Assembly: GCA_011525915.1 (NCBI GenBank)
Contig: WYBM01000015.1
Coordinates: 124,001 to 188,000 of the forward strand
Direction of reading: 5' to 3'
Source of the DNA: Ardenticatenaceae bacterium
GTDB taxonomy: Bacteria > Chloroflexota > Anaerolineae > Promineifilales > Promineifilaceae
Length of the DNA stretch: 64,000 nucleotides
Shown here: positions 35,663 to 45,830 of the stretch, in pieces
Layout: each line of letters begins with the position of its first letter
Position numbering within the stretch: the first letter of the stretch is position 1
Made by a program: the position numbers and the translations under genes
Notes under the pieces: generated by a model
Told to the model about the DNA's origin: nothing
Database searches by the model: none
Seen by the model: the letters and a program-made list of their open reading frames with translations, nothing else

Positions 35663-35675
35663 TGTCCCGTTGACA

Positions 35676-36341
35676 ATGGAATCATCTATGGATAAGTGCA
35701 ATCTGAAAGCAGTTGATGCCCAATGGCGTGACGTGATTTGTGGACATTTGTTGTCCAGTGCAGAAGTTATCCGACTGACCGCCGAACTATGCGTTAATGA
35801 AATAGATGCTGCTGCCGGGTTAATTGCAAATTGTCTGAAGCAAGGGGGGAAAACTTTGCTTTGTGGCAATGGTGGTAGTGCAGCCGATAGTCAACATATT
35901 GCCGCAGAGTTTGTTAATTTACTTTCTCAGGATGTTTTGCGTCCGGCTTTGGCCGCAATGGCCTTGACGACAGATAGTTCCATCATTACTGCTGCGGCAA
36001 ACGACTTTGGTTTTGATGCGGTGTTTGCTCGTCAGGTAGAAGCATTAGGCCAACCCGGTGATGTGTTAATTGGTATAAGTACCAGTGGAAACTCTGTCAA
36101 TGTGGTACGAGCTATTTCGCGAGCTCGGGAACTTGGCATTCACACGGTAGCTTTAACAGGGGCCACGGGGGGCACATTGGCAGATACTGCCGATATTGTT
36201 GTTTGTGTGCCAAGCACCCGTGTACAACATATTCAGGAAACACATATTGCAGTGGGACATATTTTGTGTGCAATTGTAGAAAACATTGTATGTAGGCAGG
36301 AGGGGAAAATTGATCATAACGAGAACGCCGCTACGAGTTAG
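35676..36341 (+). CDS. gmhA: Phosphoheptose isomerase (SIS domain)
   Basis: 221 aa from the ATG at 35676 (a second ATG lies at 35688; neither has a strong ribosome site). GmhA hallmarks: LLCGNGGSAADSQHIAAEFVN, ALTTDSSIITAAANDFG, QVEALGQPGDVLIGISTSGNS and QETHIAVGHILCAIVE with the catalytic Glu/His. It converts sedoheptulose 7-phosphate to D-glycero-D-manno-heptose 7-phosphate, the first step of the heptose supply. The gene end overlaps the start of the HddA gene by about 30 bases. Confidence 0.93.
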   Translation: MESSMDKCNLKAVDAQWRDVICGHLLSSAEVIRLTAELCVNEIDAAAGLIANCLKQGGKTLLCGNGGSAADSQHIAAEFVNLLSQDVLRPALAAMALTTDSSIITAAANDFGFDAVFARQVEALGQPGDVLIGISTSGNSVNVVRAISRARELGIHTVALTGATGGTLADTADIVVCVPSTRVQHIQETHIAVGHILCAIVENIVCRQEGKIDHNENAATS

Positions 36342-37305
36342 TTTCCTTGGTGGAGGAACCGATTATCCAGAACATTTTCGTCAACATGGTGGGCAAACGC
36401 TTGGCACAACTATTAACAAATATTCTTATGTTACGGTCAAACGGCTTGTCGATTTATTTGAATATTCAATCCGTGTTAGTTATTCACGTACAGAATTGGT
36501 ATCAAGCGTAGATCAAATCCAACATCCAGCTGTGAGGGCGTGTTTGAATTTTCTTAATCTGGATAGCGGTGTTGAAATCAACTATGTGGGAGATTTGCCA
36601 GCGCGTACAGGCTTGGGATCTTCATCCTCATTCACTGTGGGCTTGCTTTATGCACTGCATACACTTAAGGGTGAGTTGGTGGATGCTCAACAGCTGGCTG
36701 CAGAAGCTGTCTATGTTGAGCAAGAATTGATTGGTGAGCAGGTGGGGGTACAAGATCAATATATATGTGCTTATGGGGGGTTTACCCATGTACAATGTAG
36801 TCGGCACGGGCACATTAACATTTCGCCTGTTCCCTTACGGCCAGAACGTTTGTCAGAATTTCAGTCACATTTAATGCTCTTTTATACCGGCATATCTCGC
36901 TTGGCGCAGGAGGTTGTTGGCGAACAACTGGAACATACAAAAAAAGGATTTCTTTCACAAGATTTAAATCAATTAAGTGATCTTGTTAACCAGGGATTAG
37001 ATTTGTTTTTTAGTGATCAACCAATGGCATGTTTTGGTGAACTTTTGCATGCTGGGTGGGTGATAAAACGAAACTTATCTAGCAAAATCAGTAGCCCCAA
37101 AATAGATACCTGGTATATGCGTGCTCGACGTGCGGGTGCCATAGGCGGTAAGTTGCTTGGAGCTGGCGGTGGCGGTTTTCTGTTGCTGTTTGCTAAACCA
37201 GACGCTCATTCTGAAATTCGACACCAACTTTCTGAGTTAAAACAAGTCCCTTTTTATATAGAGAATACAGGCAGCCAATTATGGTTTTATCGTGAGGCAA
37301 ATTAA
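36310..37305 (+). CDS. hddA: D-glycero-D-manno-heptose 7-phosphate kinase (GHMP kinase)
   Basis: 331 aa. I start at the TTG at 36310, four bases after AGGAGGGG, giving the expected N-terminus (M)IITRTPLRVSFLGGGTDYP; the frame continues upstream into GmhA. GHMP motifs: GGGTDYPE, LPARTGLGSSSSF (ATP loop) and GAIGGKLLGAGGGGFLL. HddA phosphorylates heptose 7-phosphate at C1. The phosphatase GmhB needed next is not in the window. The TTG start and overlap suggest tight coupling with GmhA. Confidence 0.92.
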   Translation: MIITRTPLRVSFLGGGTDYPEHFRQHGGQTLGTTINKYSYVTVKRLVDLFEYSIRVSYSRTELVSSVDQIQHPAVRACLNFLNLDSGVEINYVGDLPARTGLGSSSSFTVGLLYALHTLKGELVDAQQLAAEAVYVEQELIGEQVGVQDQYICAYGGFTHVQCSRHGHINISPVPLRPERLSEFQSHLMLFYTGISRLAQEVVGEQLEHTKKGFLSQDLNQLSDLVNQGLDLFFSDQPMACFGELLHAGWVIKRNLSSKISSPKIDTWYMRARRAGAIGGKLLGAGGGGFLLLFAKPDAHSEIRHQLSELKQVPFYIENTGSQLWFYREAN

Positions 37306-37330
37306 ACAGCTTAAGTGAGAAAGATGGCGA

Positions 37331-38326
37331 ATGTGTAAAAAAGAGTTTTGGCAAAATAAGCGGGTATTAGTAACTGGCGCCTCGGGTTTCGTTGGACAAA
37401 ATTTGCTTCCGCTCTTAAGGGCTACAGGATGTCAATTATGTGCGCCTTCTCATACAGAATGTGATCTTCTAGAACAACAACAAGTTCGCATATTGATAAA
37501 GGAAGCCGCGCCTGATATTGTTTTTCACCTGGCAGGATTGAGCGGGGGTATTATGGCTAATAAACAATATCCAGCTGATTTTTGCTATCAAAACTTGTTG
37601 ATGAATACGTTGATGATGCATGAAGCTTATTTGGGAGGTGTTGAGAAATATATCACCCTAATTGGCGGATGCAGTTACCCTGCAAGCGCACCAAGTCCTA
37701 TTGTAGAAGAAGCGCTTTGGAATGGATACCCTCAACCAGAAAGTGCCCCTTATTCTTTGGCGAAAAAGATGAATGTGACAATGGCTGAAGCCTATCGAAC
37801 TCAACATGGTTTTGATGCAATTGTGTTGGTGCCCGGTAATATGTATGGCCCATTTGATAACTTTGATTTGCAAAATGCTCATGTTATCCCGGCCCTTCTC
37901 CGTAAAATTTATGAGGCTCAGGTCAATGGCGCGGAAGAGGTTACCGTCTGGGGAACTGGAAAGCCCGTGCGAGATTTTGTCTATGTTGGTGATGTATGTG
38001 AAGCTATTGTAATAGCTGCTGAGACTTATAGCGCCCCAGATATTATCAACATTTCTACGGGAAAACAGGTGACAATTCGTGAGCTAGTAGAGCGCATCGT
38101 GGCAATAACTGACTATAAAGGGCAAATCCAGTGGGATAAAACCAAACCCGATGGTCAGATGCATAAAGGTTTTGATGTTACCCGTTTGCATCAATGGCTG
38201 GGATTCCATAGTCGTACATCATTATCTATAGGCTTACAAAAAACACTCGCCTGGTTTGTAGAAAATTATGAGACAGCCAGATTAGACGTACCGGTGCAGC
38301 CTAATAGGAGCAAAAGTGCATCATGA
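37331..38326 (+). CDS. GDP-fucose-synthase-like NAD-dependent epimerase/reductase
   Basis: 331 aa extended SDR: VLVTGASGFVGQNL, HLAGLSGGIMANKQYPADF, YITLIGGCSYP, and YSLAKKMNVTMAEAYRTQHG (Tyr/Lys). The HLAAxVGGIxxN-like and TCIYP-like wording is that of the GDP-4-keto-6-deoxymannose epimerase-reductase (Fcl/WcaG) family, and VPGNMYGPFDNFDLQNAHVIPALLR supports this. It likely acts on a GDP-heptose intermediate, giving a 6-deoxy or epimerised heptose. Overlaps the next gene by four bases. Confidence 0.88.
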   Translation: MCKKEFWQNKRVLVTGASGFVGQNLLPLLRATGCQLCAPSHTECDLLEQQQVRILIKEAAPDIVFHLAGLSGGIMANKQYPADFCYQNLLMNTLMMHEAYLGGVEKYITLIGGCSYPASAPSPIVEEALWNGYPQPESAPYSLAKKMNVTMAEAYRTQHGFDAIVLVPGNMYGPFDNFDLQNAHVIPALLRKIYEAQVNGAEEVTVWGTGKPVRDFVYVGDVCEAIVIAAETYSAPDIINISTGKQVTIRELVERIVAITDYKGQIQWDKTKPDGQMHKGFDVTRLHQWLGFHSRTSLSIGLQKTLAWFVENYETARLDVPVQPNRSKSAS

Positions 38327-39102
38327 TTTTTCTTATTGGGGCAGAGGGATTTGTTGGGTCTGCATTTGTCCGTTATTTTGACAAACAACAGATTTCCTAT
38401 GTTGCGATTTGTCGGGATGATTACAAACATTTTGTGGGTAAAAATTGCGACATTTTGATCAATGCTGCGGGGAATTCAAAAAAGTATTTAGCCAATCAAG
38501 ATCCTTTGGTCGATTTTGACCAAAGTGTATCATTGACTTTACAGACATTAGATGATTTTAAACCAGCTTTTTATGTATTACTTTCGAGTGTTGATGTTTA
38601 TCCAAACTTGGCTGATCCTGCCAATAATCATGAGGGGATGATGTTTGACCCGCTACAATCATCGGCTTACGGGCTTCACAAAAGAATGGCTGAATTTTTG
38701 ATACAAAAACATGCCTCTAGCTGGCTTATTGTACGACTTGCAGGCATGGTTGGCACAGGCTTAAGGAAGAACCCAGTGTACGATATTTTACACGAACGGC
38801 CGTTATACATTCATCCTGATTCACAGTACCAATTCATGTCTACCGATACTGTGGCGCATACCGTTTGGCACCTTATACAGAATAAAATGGCTAATGAGAT
38901 TTTTAATGTTTGCGGGCAGGGACTTATGTCTCCCCGTCAAGTGGCGGCATTGGCCAAAAAACCTTTAGATGTTTCTTTATTACCGACAGATATAACACCA
39001 AGAATTGTTTGGGTTAATACGCAAAAAATCAATAACCTGATGCGTATGCCTGAGACCTATCAGACTGTTGCCACGTTTATTAAACAAACTTTGACACTTT
39101 AG
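38323..39102 (+). CDS. NAD-dependent epimerase/dehydratase family reductase
   Basis: 259 aa. A short extended-SDR with FLIGAEGFVGSAFVRYF as nucleotide-binding loop, INAAGNSKKYLANQDPL, LLSSVDVYP and YGLHKRMAEFLIQ (Tyr/Lys). It is shorter than its neighbours and lacks a large C-terminal lobe, resembling RmlD-like or C4-reductase proteins. Translationally coupled to the Fcl-like gene; probably a reductase in tailoring of the heptose. Confidence 0.8.
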   Translation: MIFLIGAEGFVGSAFVRYFDKQQISYVAICRDDYKHFVGKNCDILINAAGNSKKYLANQDPLVDFDQSVSLTLQTLDDFKPAFYVLLSSVDVYPNLADPANNHEGMMFDPLQSSAYGLHKRMAEFLIQKHASSWLIVRLAGMVGTGLRKNPVYDILHERPLYIHPDSQYQFMSTDTVAHTVWHLIQNKMANEIFNVCGQGLMSPRQVAALAKKPLDVSLLPTDITPRIVWVNTQKINNLMRMPETYQTVATFIKQTLTL

Positions 39103-39163
39103 ACCGAATCTGGTCAACGCTTTTTAAATGCTCCGCGCAACTTTTTAGCTGACAGGATATTCC

Positions 39164-42100
39164 ATGGATATTGTAGCCTTCATCAATTACCTTAAGAGCC
39201 TTGATATACGACTATGGGTTGACCATAATCAACTTCGATACAATGCACCAAAGGGTGTTTTAACACCAGACCTGCGCACACAATTAACGGAGTTTAAGGA
39301 AGATATCCTTGCACTCTTAGGTTCGCAGAATACAAATGATGACCCCAATCACCCGCCACCCATTGTCCCTGTCATGCGGAACCAACCATTCCCACTATCG
39401 TTTACCCAACAAGGTGTATGGTTAAGACAGCAATTGGACTCAGATTCAGCATTTTATAACATGCCCTCTGCTATTAGGTTGACTGGCAAGCTTAATATAC
39501 AGGCTTTAGAGGCCAGTTTACATGAGGTTGTAAAACGGCATGAAATTCTACGGGCAATCTTTCCGGCTGAAGCCGATCCGCCGCAACAAATGATTACCCC
39601 ACCCCTAAAAAATCGATTGCCAATCATCGATCTGCAAATAATGCCGGATAAAAAACAAAGGGAGTATGTTAACCAGCTTTTAACAGAAGAAGCCAAACGC
39701 CCTTTTGACCTGACTACCACTCCCTTTCGGGTGGCTCTTTTGCACCTGGAGAAGCAAGCGTACATTCTGTTTGTGACTGTTCATCACCTTGTTTATGATA
39801 ATTGGTCCGCAGGCATAATCTTCCAAGAATTAACAACGCTCTATAAAGCTTTTTCGGCCGGACGGCCGTCGCCGCTTCCTGATCTGTCCATTCAATATAT
39901 CGATTTTGCTTGCTGGCAGCGAGAATGGTTGACAGATTGGACTTTAGCGTCTGATTTGGCCTATTGGGAAGAACAATTAGGTGGCGAGTTGCCTAAATTA
40001 GCATTGCCCACTGACCACCCCAAACTGAAAAGCAAAGAACCTGAAGGTTCTTTAATGACCTTTAGAGTGTCACAATCCCTCAGAGAGCGCCTTGAATTAA
40101 TAGGTCAACAAGAGGGCGCTACCCTTTTTATGACCTTGTTGGCCGCATTTTATACATTGCTTTACCGCTATACGTCTCAAGAAGACATTATTATTGGTAC
40201 GTCTGTGGCTAAACGCAGCCATACTCAACTGGAGGGAATGGTTGGGCTTTTTGCCGATTTCTTAGTCTTACGGGCAAATCTTAGCGGTGATTTAACGTTT
40301 AGACAGTTGTTGAGGCGGGTCCGGGCCTTGACCTTGCAAGGATATACTCATCAAAATGTGCCTTTTGAGAAGTTAGTACAAGCCATAAAACCACCACGTG
40401 ATCTTAGCTCTAATAACCCGTTTTTTAGCGCCTTTTTTAATCTTTTGGATATGCCAAAGTCTGTCGTGACGCTGCCTGATCTGGTCTTCAGCATGCTGGA
40501 GATTGACAGCAAGCGCGTGCAGTATGATCTGGCGCTCACCTTTTTTCGAACTGACGATGGATTAGAAGGGGAATTGATATATAACAACAGCTTGTTTTAT
40601 GACAGCACCATTACACAGATGCTGGCACATTTCCACACGCTCTTAAAAAGCATTGCTGATGAACCAGATTGGCCGCTTTCTGAACAGACACTTACGGATG
40701 AAATAGAACGCAAGTTGTTGCAAGCCTGGAACAACACAAAAGTCCACTATCCGGACAATGTATGTTTACATCAACTTGTGGAAACACAAACAGATTTAAC
40801 CCCAGACAGAATCGCTGTTGTTTGTGAAGGTAGCCAAATTACTTACCAAGAGTTAAACGGCCGTGCGAATCAATTAGCCATGCATTTGCGAATACAAGGG
40901 GTAGGGGCGGATGATCCTGTACTCATTTGCACTAATCGGTCTATTGAAATGGTTATTGGTGTGTTAGGCATTCTCAAAGCTGGTGGAGCTTATGTACCTG
41001 TAGATCCCACGCATCCTCAAGAACGACTTGAGCTGCTTACACATAGTATCAAGGCACACATCCTCATAAGCCAGACTTGCTTTCAAACCCTTCCCATAAC
41101 AGAGAGCATAAAAACCATTTATTTAGATAGGGATTGGAGTGAAATTTGCCAACAAGCCAAAAACAATCTGGACAATATGACTATGCCAGATAACCTGGCG
41201 TATATCATACATACTTCGGGCTCCACAGGTGTACCCAAAGGTGTTGCCTTACCTCATCGGCCCCTTGTGAATCTGTTGGCCTGGCACGTTAAAGAGCTGT
41301 CAACGGGTGTACGGACGCTTCAATTTGCTTCTTTAGGTTTTGATGTCAGCTTTCACGAAATATTCTCTGTTTGTGCTTCAGGAGGCACGCTTTGCATCAT
41401 TAACGATATCGATCGTGTAGATGTGGTGAAACTGATTTGCTATCTAGGTGAACACGCTGTTGAAAAGCTTACCCTGCCCATTATGCTTCTACAGCAATTA
41501 GCTGATAATGGTGACAAACACTTAGAGTTGCTAAACCATCTTCAAGATGTTATTGCTACAGGAGAACGGTTAATACTCCATCCAGCCATTGCTGATTTAT
41601 TTGCAAACTTGGAAGGATGTACGTTGCATAATCACTATGGACCTTCGGAAACACATCTAGTCACAACCTATACATTACCTCGATCAACACATGAGTGGTC
41701 TACCTTGCCGTCGATAGGTCGGCCAATATCCAATGTACAAATCCATATTCTAGATGGTAAATTACAGCCTGTGCCCATAGGTGTGCCTGGCGAGTTGTAC
41801 CTTGGCGGTGTGTGTCTGGCCCGGGGTTACCATGGCCAACCCCATTTAACAGCAGATAAATTTATCCCTGATCCATTTTCAGACACACCCGGTGCACGTC
41901 TATATAAGTCCGGTGATCTGGTACGGTATGGAAGGAATGGGGACCTTGAATTCTTGGGAAGGGTTGACCGCCAGGTAAAGATATTGGGCCAGCGTATTGA
42001 ACCAGGTGAAATTGAAGTTGTGTTGTGCCAACATCCGGCTATTCAAGAGGCTGTTGTTATACTGCAAGAAGATCCTTCAGGTGATAAATATCTGGTTGCC

Positions 42101-45100
42101 TATGTTGTTGTAGCGGCGAGTTGTACCGTAGAGTCGAAACATATCTATCAATATCTCAGGGAACATCTTCCCCTTCCCTTTATTCCGCGTGCATTTATAC
42201 AACTTGATAGGCTGCCATTAAATAAAAGCGGCAAAATTGATAGACAGCAGCTGCCTGCCCTAGAGATTCAAGCGAACCATGTATCACGCTTCCCTAAAAC
42301 TGCGTTGGAAGAGAAGTTGACTTCTCTATGGCGTAATCTCCTGAAAATAGAGGAGCCTGATATTGATGACGATTTTTTTGAATTGGGCGGACACTCATTA
42401 AAGGCAGCTTCCCTTGTTGCCGCCATTCATCGGGAATTTGATGTAAAAATACCTTTGCGAGAAATGTTTGCTTCCCCCACCATTCGGGATTTAGGAGCCT
42501 ATATTGCTCAGGCGAAACGACAACAATTTTCTTCTATTCCTAAAGTAGAAAAACAAGATTATTATCCTACCTCCAGTGCCCAAAAACGCATTTTTATTTT
42601 GCAGCTGATTGATGCTGGGGGCATGGCCTACAATCTTTTTGACGCTTTCTATGCAGAGGGCAGTGTTGAAAAAGACAAGGTTGAAGCCACCTTTCAGTTA
42701 TTGGTTGACAGGCATGAGGCTCTGCGTACATCCTTCTTTCTTGATAACCATGGTTCTTGCCAAAGAATCCATGAAAGAATTGATTTAACGATCAGTTATT
42801 ATGAAGCGGTTGAAGATGAGATAGCTAACATTGCTCAAGGTTTTTTTACACCTTTTAATCTGGAACAGCCCCCCCTTTTTAAGGTAGGGCTTATAAAATT
42901 AGATACTGAGAAGTTTATCTTTCTCTTCAATATGCATCACATTATTGGTGATGGCATTTCTTTGGGGACCTTAATTCGAGAGTTCATGGCCTTGTATGAA
43001 GGACGTGAACTAGATGATGTAGCGATTCAATACAAGGACTTTGCGGTTTGGCATAACAAGATGATAGCCTCCGGTGCTTTACAGTCACAGGAAGCTTATT
43101 GGTTGGATCAGTTTGCAACGGCCGTGCCCACTTTAGATTTGCCAACAGATTATCGACGGCCGTCAATCGTAGGATCAGAGGGTGGGGCGGCCAACGCCGT
43201 TCTAGATCGATCACTTACCGCTAATTTAAAGCAGATGGCTGCAACTTATAATGTGACTTTGTACACTCTCTTATTCACAATATATAGTGTCTTGTTGGCC
43301 AGATATACCGGTCAAGAAGATTGTGTCATTGGCAGCCCCGTAAACGGCCGCACCCATGCAGACTTGGCTAACACAATAGGCATGTTTGTCAATACCTTGG
43401 CTATCCGCTGCCTCCCTGAAAATGCAAAGCCGTTTGATGTGTACTTGTTAGACATTAAGAACAAATTGGTGGAAGCCTTTGATAACCAGGATTACCCGTT
43501 TGAAATGTTGGTTGAACGCATTGTTCGTCAACGTGATACAAGCCGAAACCCCTTAGTGGAAACGACGTTTGATCTGTGGCGTCATGAAGATATTTGGATT
43601 GAAAGCAGTCTCCTCAAAATCAGGCCATATGCATTTGAATCAACTGTTGCAAAATTAGATTTGTTGTTAGATGCTCTGGATAAAGATGGGGAGATTCATT
43701 TGAATTTCCAGTTTAGCACACAACTGTTTTCTTATGGCAAGATTCAAAGGATGGCTGGTCATTTTGAACAAATCTGCAAAGAAATCATCAAAGAACCTAC
43801 ACGTTGTTTGGGTGATATCAATTTATTAACTGAAGCTGAACAAAGACAAATCTTATCAGACTTTAATCATCAGCAAATTCATTATCCAAATGATCTGCTT
43901 ATTCATGGGCTAATAGAGGAACAGGCCGAAACGTTTGCAGATAAGGTGGTAGTTGTTTTTAATGAAACATGCCTGACGTATAGTGCACTTAATCAACGGG
44001 CAAATCAAATGGCATATCATCTTCGTCAGACCGGCCTTGGGCGGGGCACAAAAATATCATTACTTCTCAATCGATCTTTAGAGTTAATAGTCGCTACGTT
44101 AGCTGTGCTAAAGGCAGGGGGTACATATATACCTATTGATCCCAATTACCCTGAAAAGCGGATTCGTTTTATTTTAGAAGACTCTGATTCGGAACGAATC
44201 ATAACGGATCAACAGGTTATCGCTTCCGATATATTTGCTGGTGAGGAACTGTCGAAAGTGATTGACATCCTGGATGAAAATATCACGATGTTACCAGCTG
44301 AGAACCTTACTTATGTAAACGATGCTGATGATTGTGCCTATGTCATTTATACTTCCGGCACATCGGGAAACCCAAAAGGGGTCATGGTTTCCCATGATAG
44401 TCTGGTAAATGCCAGTTTTGGCTGGCAACAAGCGTACCGTTTTGACCAAATAGATTTGCGGTTGTTGCAAATAGCAAGTGCTGCTTTTGATGTATTCACG
44501 GGTGATTTTGTGCGTACACTAACAAGCGGTGGCTGTATGATTATATGTCCCGCCTCGAAATTAGTTGAGCTGCCGGAACTATACCGTTTAATTTATCAAC
44601 AACATATTAACTTTTTGGAATCAACACCATCATTGATTATTCCCTTAATGGATTACGTATACCAACAAGATTTACCCATTGAAAACATGGAACTGTTGGT
44701 CATTGGGTCTGATTCTCTTAATCTTGATGATTACGGCCGTCTTTTAAATCGCTTCGGGGATCAGATGAGAATCATCAACAGTTATGGTGTCACTGAAGCA
44801 ACAATTGACTCAACTTACTATGAAGTTAAAACGGCTAGTCAACTTCCGGGTACGGTTTCTCAAAACGTCCCCATTGGCAGACCTTTGCCGAATGTTGCTG
44901 TTTACGTGTTGAATGCATACGGGAACCTACAACCCATAGGGGTTCCTGGTGAACTGTATATTGGCGGTAGAGGCGTCGCCCAGGGTTACCATAAACGACC
45001 ACAACTAAGTGAGAGTAAATTTGTCTCCAACCCATTTCTACCGGGCGAATATGTTTATAAGAGTGGTGATCATGCTCGGTGGCTGTCTGATGGATCACTA

Positions 45101-45802
45101 GAATTCTTAGGTCGGCTTGACTCTCAAGTGAAAATTGGAGGGTACCGTATTGAAGTAGGAGAGATCGAAAGCTGCCTGCGGCTGCATCCAGCAGTTAAAG
45201 AAGCCGTAGTCGTTGCTCCTGAAAACAAACTGAAGCAGAACTATCTTGTAGGGTACATAACTCTGTCTGAAGAGACAAAAACCGCGATTGTCCGTCAATA
45301 TTTATATGAAAATCTACCACATTTCATGGTGCCTCAAACGATTCGCGTGATCGACGTGATTCCAATGACACCCAATGGGAAAGTCGATCGCCGTGCTCTT
45401 GTTGTTTTTGACGATAACAATGCTGAAAGGGAGGAATATTTTCCACCTCAAAATGAGGTCGAGGCAGGATTGATTCAGATTTGGCAAGATATTCTTGTGG
45501 TTTCGCAGATCAGTATTACTGATAGTTTCTTCGATTTGGGAGGAAACTCGCTCTCCATTTTGTCTCTATATAACCGGATTCATGCCCAGTATGATGTTGA
45601 TGTGTCTGTTGCAGACCTGTTCTCTTGTCACACGATTAAAATGCTTGCTAAACGTATTCATCAGCGACCCGGGCAATATGAAGTTGAAACGATAACAGAT
45701 GATTTGGATCAGCGCATTTATAACATTCTGGATGATTTTGAAAGCGGGCAAATTGACTTGACTGATGCTGACGCTGCCCTTGACAGCTTAATGGATATTT
45801 AA
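39164..45802 (+). CDS. Two-module NRPS: TubC docking-C-A-PCP-C-A-PCP
   Basis: 2,212 aa. Residues 1-55 are a TubC_N docking domain (VDHNQLRYNAPKGVLT). C1 follows (FTQQGVWLRQQLD; HHLVYDNWS near 207, with N in place of the usual G). A1 (YIIHTSGSTGVPKG near 680, FDVSFHEIFS near 726, NHYGPSETHLV near 823) gives by eye the code DVHLITHLVK, closest in style to proline-activating domains. PCP1 LGGHSL near 1076. C2 (SSAQKRIFILQLI; HHIIGDG near 1258). A2 (YVIYTSGTSGNPKG near 1726, FDVFTGDF near 1775, NSYGVTEATIDS near 1872) gives DVGEVGSIDK, one residue from the ornithine code of bacitracin and fengycin synthetases. PCP2 LGGNSL near 2126. The acidic tail (IYNILDDFESGQIDLTDADA) probably docks onto the next PKS. 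Confidence 0.93.
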   Translation: MDIVAFINYLKSLDIRLWVDHNQLRYNAPKGVLTPDLRTQLTEFKEDILALLGSQNTNDDPNHPPPIVPVMRNQPFPLSFTQQGVWLRQQLDSDSAFYNMPSAIRLTGKLNIQALEASLHEVVKRHEILRAIFPAEADPPQQMITPPLKNRLPIIDLQIMPDKKQREYVNQLLTEEAKRPFDLTTTPFRVALLHLEKQAYILFVTVHHLVYDNWSAGIIFQELTTLYKAFSAGRPSPLPDLSIQYIDFACWQREWLTDWTLASDLAYWEEQLGGELPKLALPTDHPKLKSKEPEGSLMTFRVSQSLRERLELIGQQEGATLFMTLLAAFYTLLYRYTSQEDIIIGTSVAKRSHTQLEGMVGLFADFLVLRANLSGDLTFRQLLRRVRALTLQGYTHQNVPFEKLVQAIKPPRDLSSNNPFFSAFFNLLDMPKSVVTLPDLVFSMLEIDSKRVQYDLALTFFRTDDGLEGELIYNNSLFYDSTITQMLAHFHTLLKSIADEPDWPLSEQTLTDEIERKLLQAWNNTKVHYPDNVCLHQLVETQTDLTPDRIAVVCEGSQITYQELNGRANQLAMHLRIQGVGADDPVLICTNRSIEMVIGVLGILKAGGAYVPVDPTHPQERLELLTHSIKAHILISQTCFQTLPITESIKTIYLDRDWSEICQQAKNNLDNMTMPDNLAYIIHTSGSTGVPKGVALPHRPLVNLLAWHVKELSTGVRTLQFASLGFDVSFHEIFSVCASGGTLCIINDIDRVDVVKLICYLGEHAVEKLTLPIMLLQQLADNGDKHLELLNHLQDVIATGERLILHPAIADLFANLEGCTLHNHYGPSETHLVTTYTLPRSTHEWSTLPSIGRPISNVQIHILDGKLQPVPIGVPGELYLGGVCLARGYHGQPHLTADKFIPDPFSDTPGARLYKSGDLVRYGRNGDLEFLGRVDRQVKILGQRIEPGEIEVVLCQHPAIQEAVVILQEDPSGDKYLVAYVVVAASCTVESKHIYQYLREHLPLPFIPRAFIQLDRLPLNKSGKIDRQQLPALEIQANHVSRFPKTALEEKLTSLWRNLLKIEEPDIDDDFFELGGHSLKAASLVAAIHREFDVKIPLREMFASPTIRDLGAYIAQAKRQQFSSIPKVEKQDYYPTSSAQKRIFILQLIDAGGMAYNLFDAFYAEGSVEKDKVEATFQLLVDRHEALRTSFFLDNHGSCQRIHERIDLTISYYEAVEDEIANIAQGFFTPFNLEQPPLFKVGLIKLDTEKFIFLFNMHHIIGDGISLGTLIREFMALYEGRELDDVAIQYKDFAVWHNKMIASGALQSQEAYWLDQFATAVPTLDLPTDYRRPSIVGSEGGAANAVLDRSLTANLKQMAATYNVTLYTLLFTIYSVLLARYTGQEDCVIGSPVNGRTHADLANTIGMFVNTLAIRCLPENAKPFDVYLLDIKNKLVEAFDNQDYPFEMLVERIVRQRDTSRNPLVETTFDLWRHEDIWIESSLLKIRPYAFESTVAKLDLLLDALDKDGEIHLNFQFSTQLFSYGKIQRMAGHFEQICKEIIKEPTRCLGDINLLTEAEQRQILSDFNHQQIHYPNDLLIHGLIEEQAETFADKVVVVFNETCLTYSALNQRANQMAYHLRQTGLGRGTKISLLLNRSLELIVATLAVLKAGGTYIPIDPNYPEKRIRFILEDSDSERIITDQQVIASDIFAGEELSKVIDILDENITMLPAENLTYVNDADDCAYVIYTSGTSGNPKGVMVSHDSLVNASFGWQQAYRFDQIDLRLLQIASAAFDVFTGDFVRTLTSGGCMIICPASKLVELPELYRLIYQQHINFLESTPSLIIPLMDYVYQQDLPIENMELLVIGSDSLNLDDYGRLLNRFGDQMRIINSYGVTEATIDSTYYEVKTASQLPGTVSQNVPIGRPLPNVAVYVLNAYGNLQPIGVPGELYIGGRGVAQGYHKRPQLSESKFVSNPFLPGEYVYKSGDHARWLSDGSLEFLGRLDSQVKIGGYRIEVGEIESCLRLHPAVKEAVVVAPENKLKQNYLVGYITLSEETKTAIVRQYLYENLPHFMVPQTIRVIDVIPMTPNGKVDRRALVVFDDNNAEREEYFPPQNEVEAGLIQIWQDILVVSQISITDSFFDLGGNSLSILSLYNRIHAQYDVDVSVADLFSCHTIKMLAKRIHQRPGQYEVETITDDLDQRIYNILDDFESGQIDLTDADAALDSLMDI

Positions 45803-45830
45803 TTGTTCCCATCTTTTAGACGAGGTAAAA

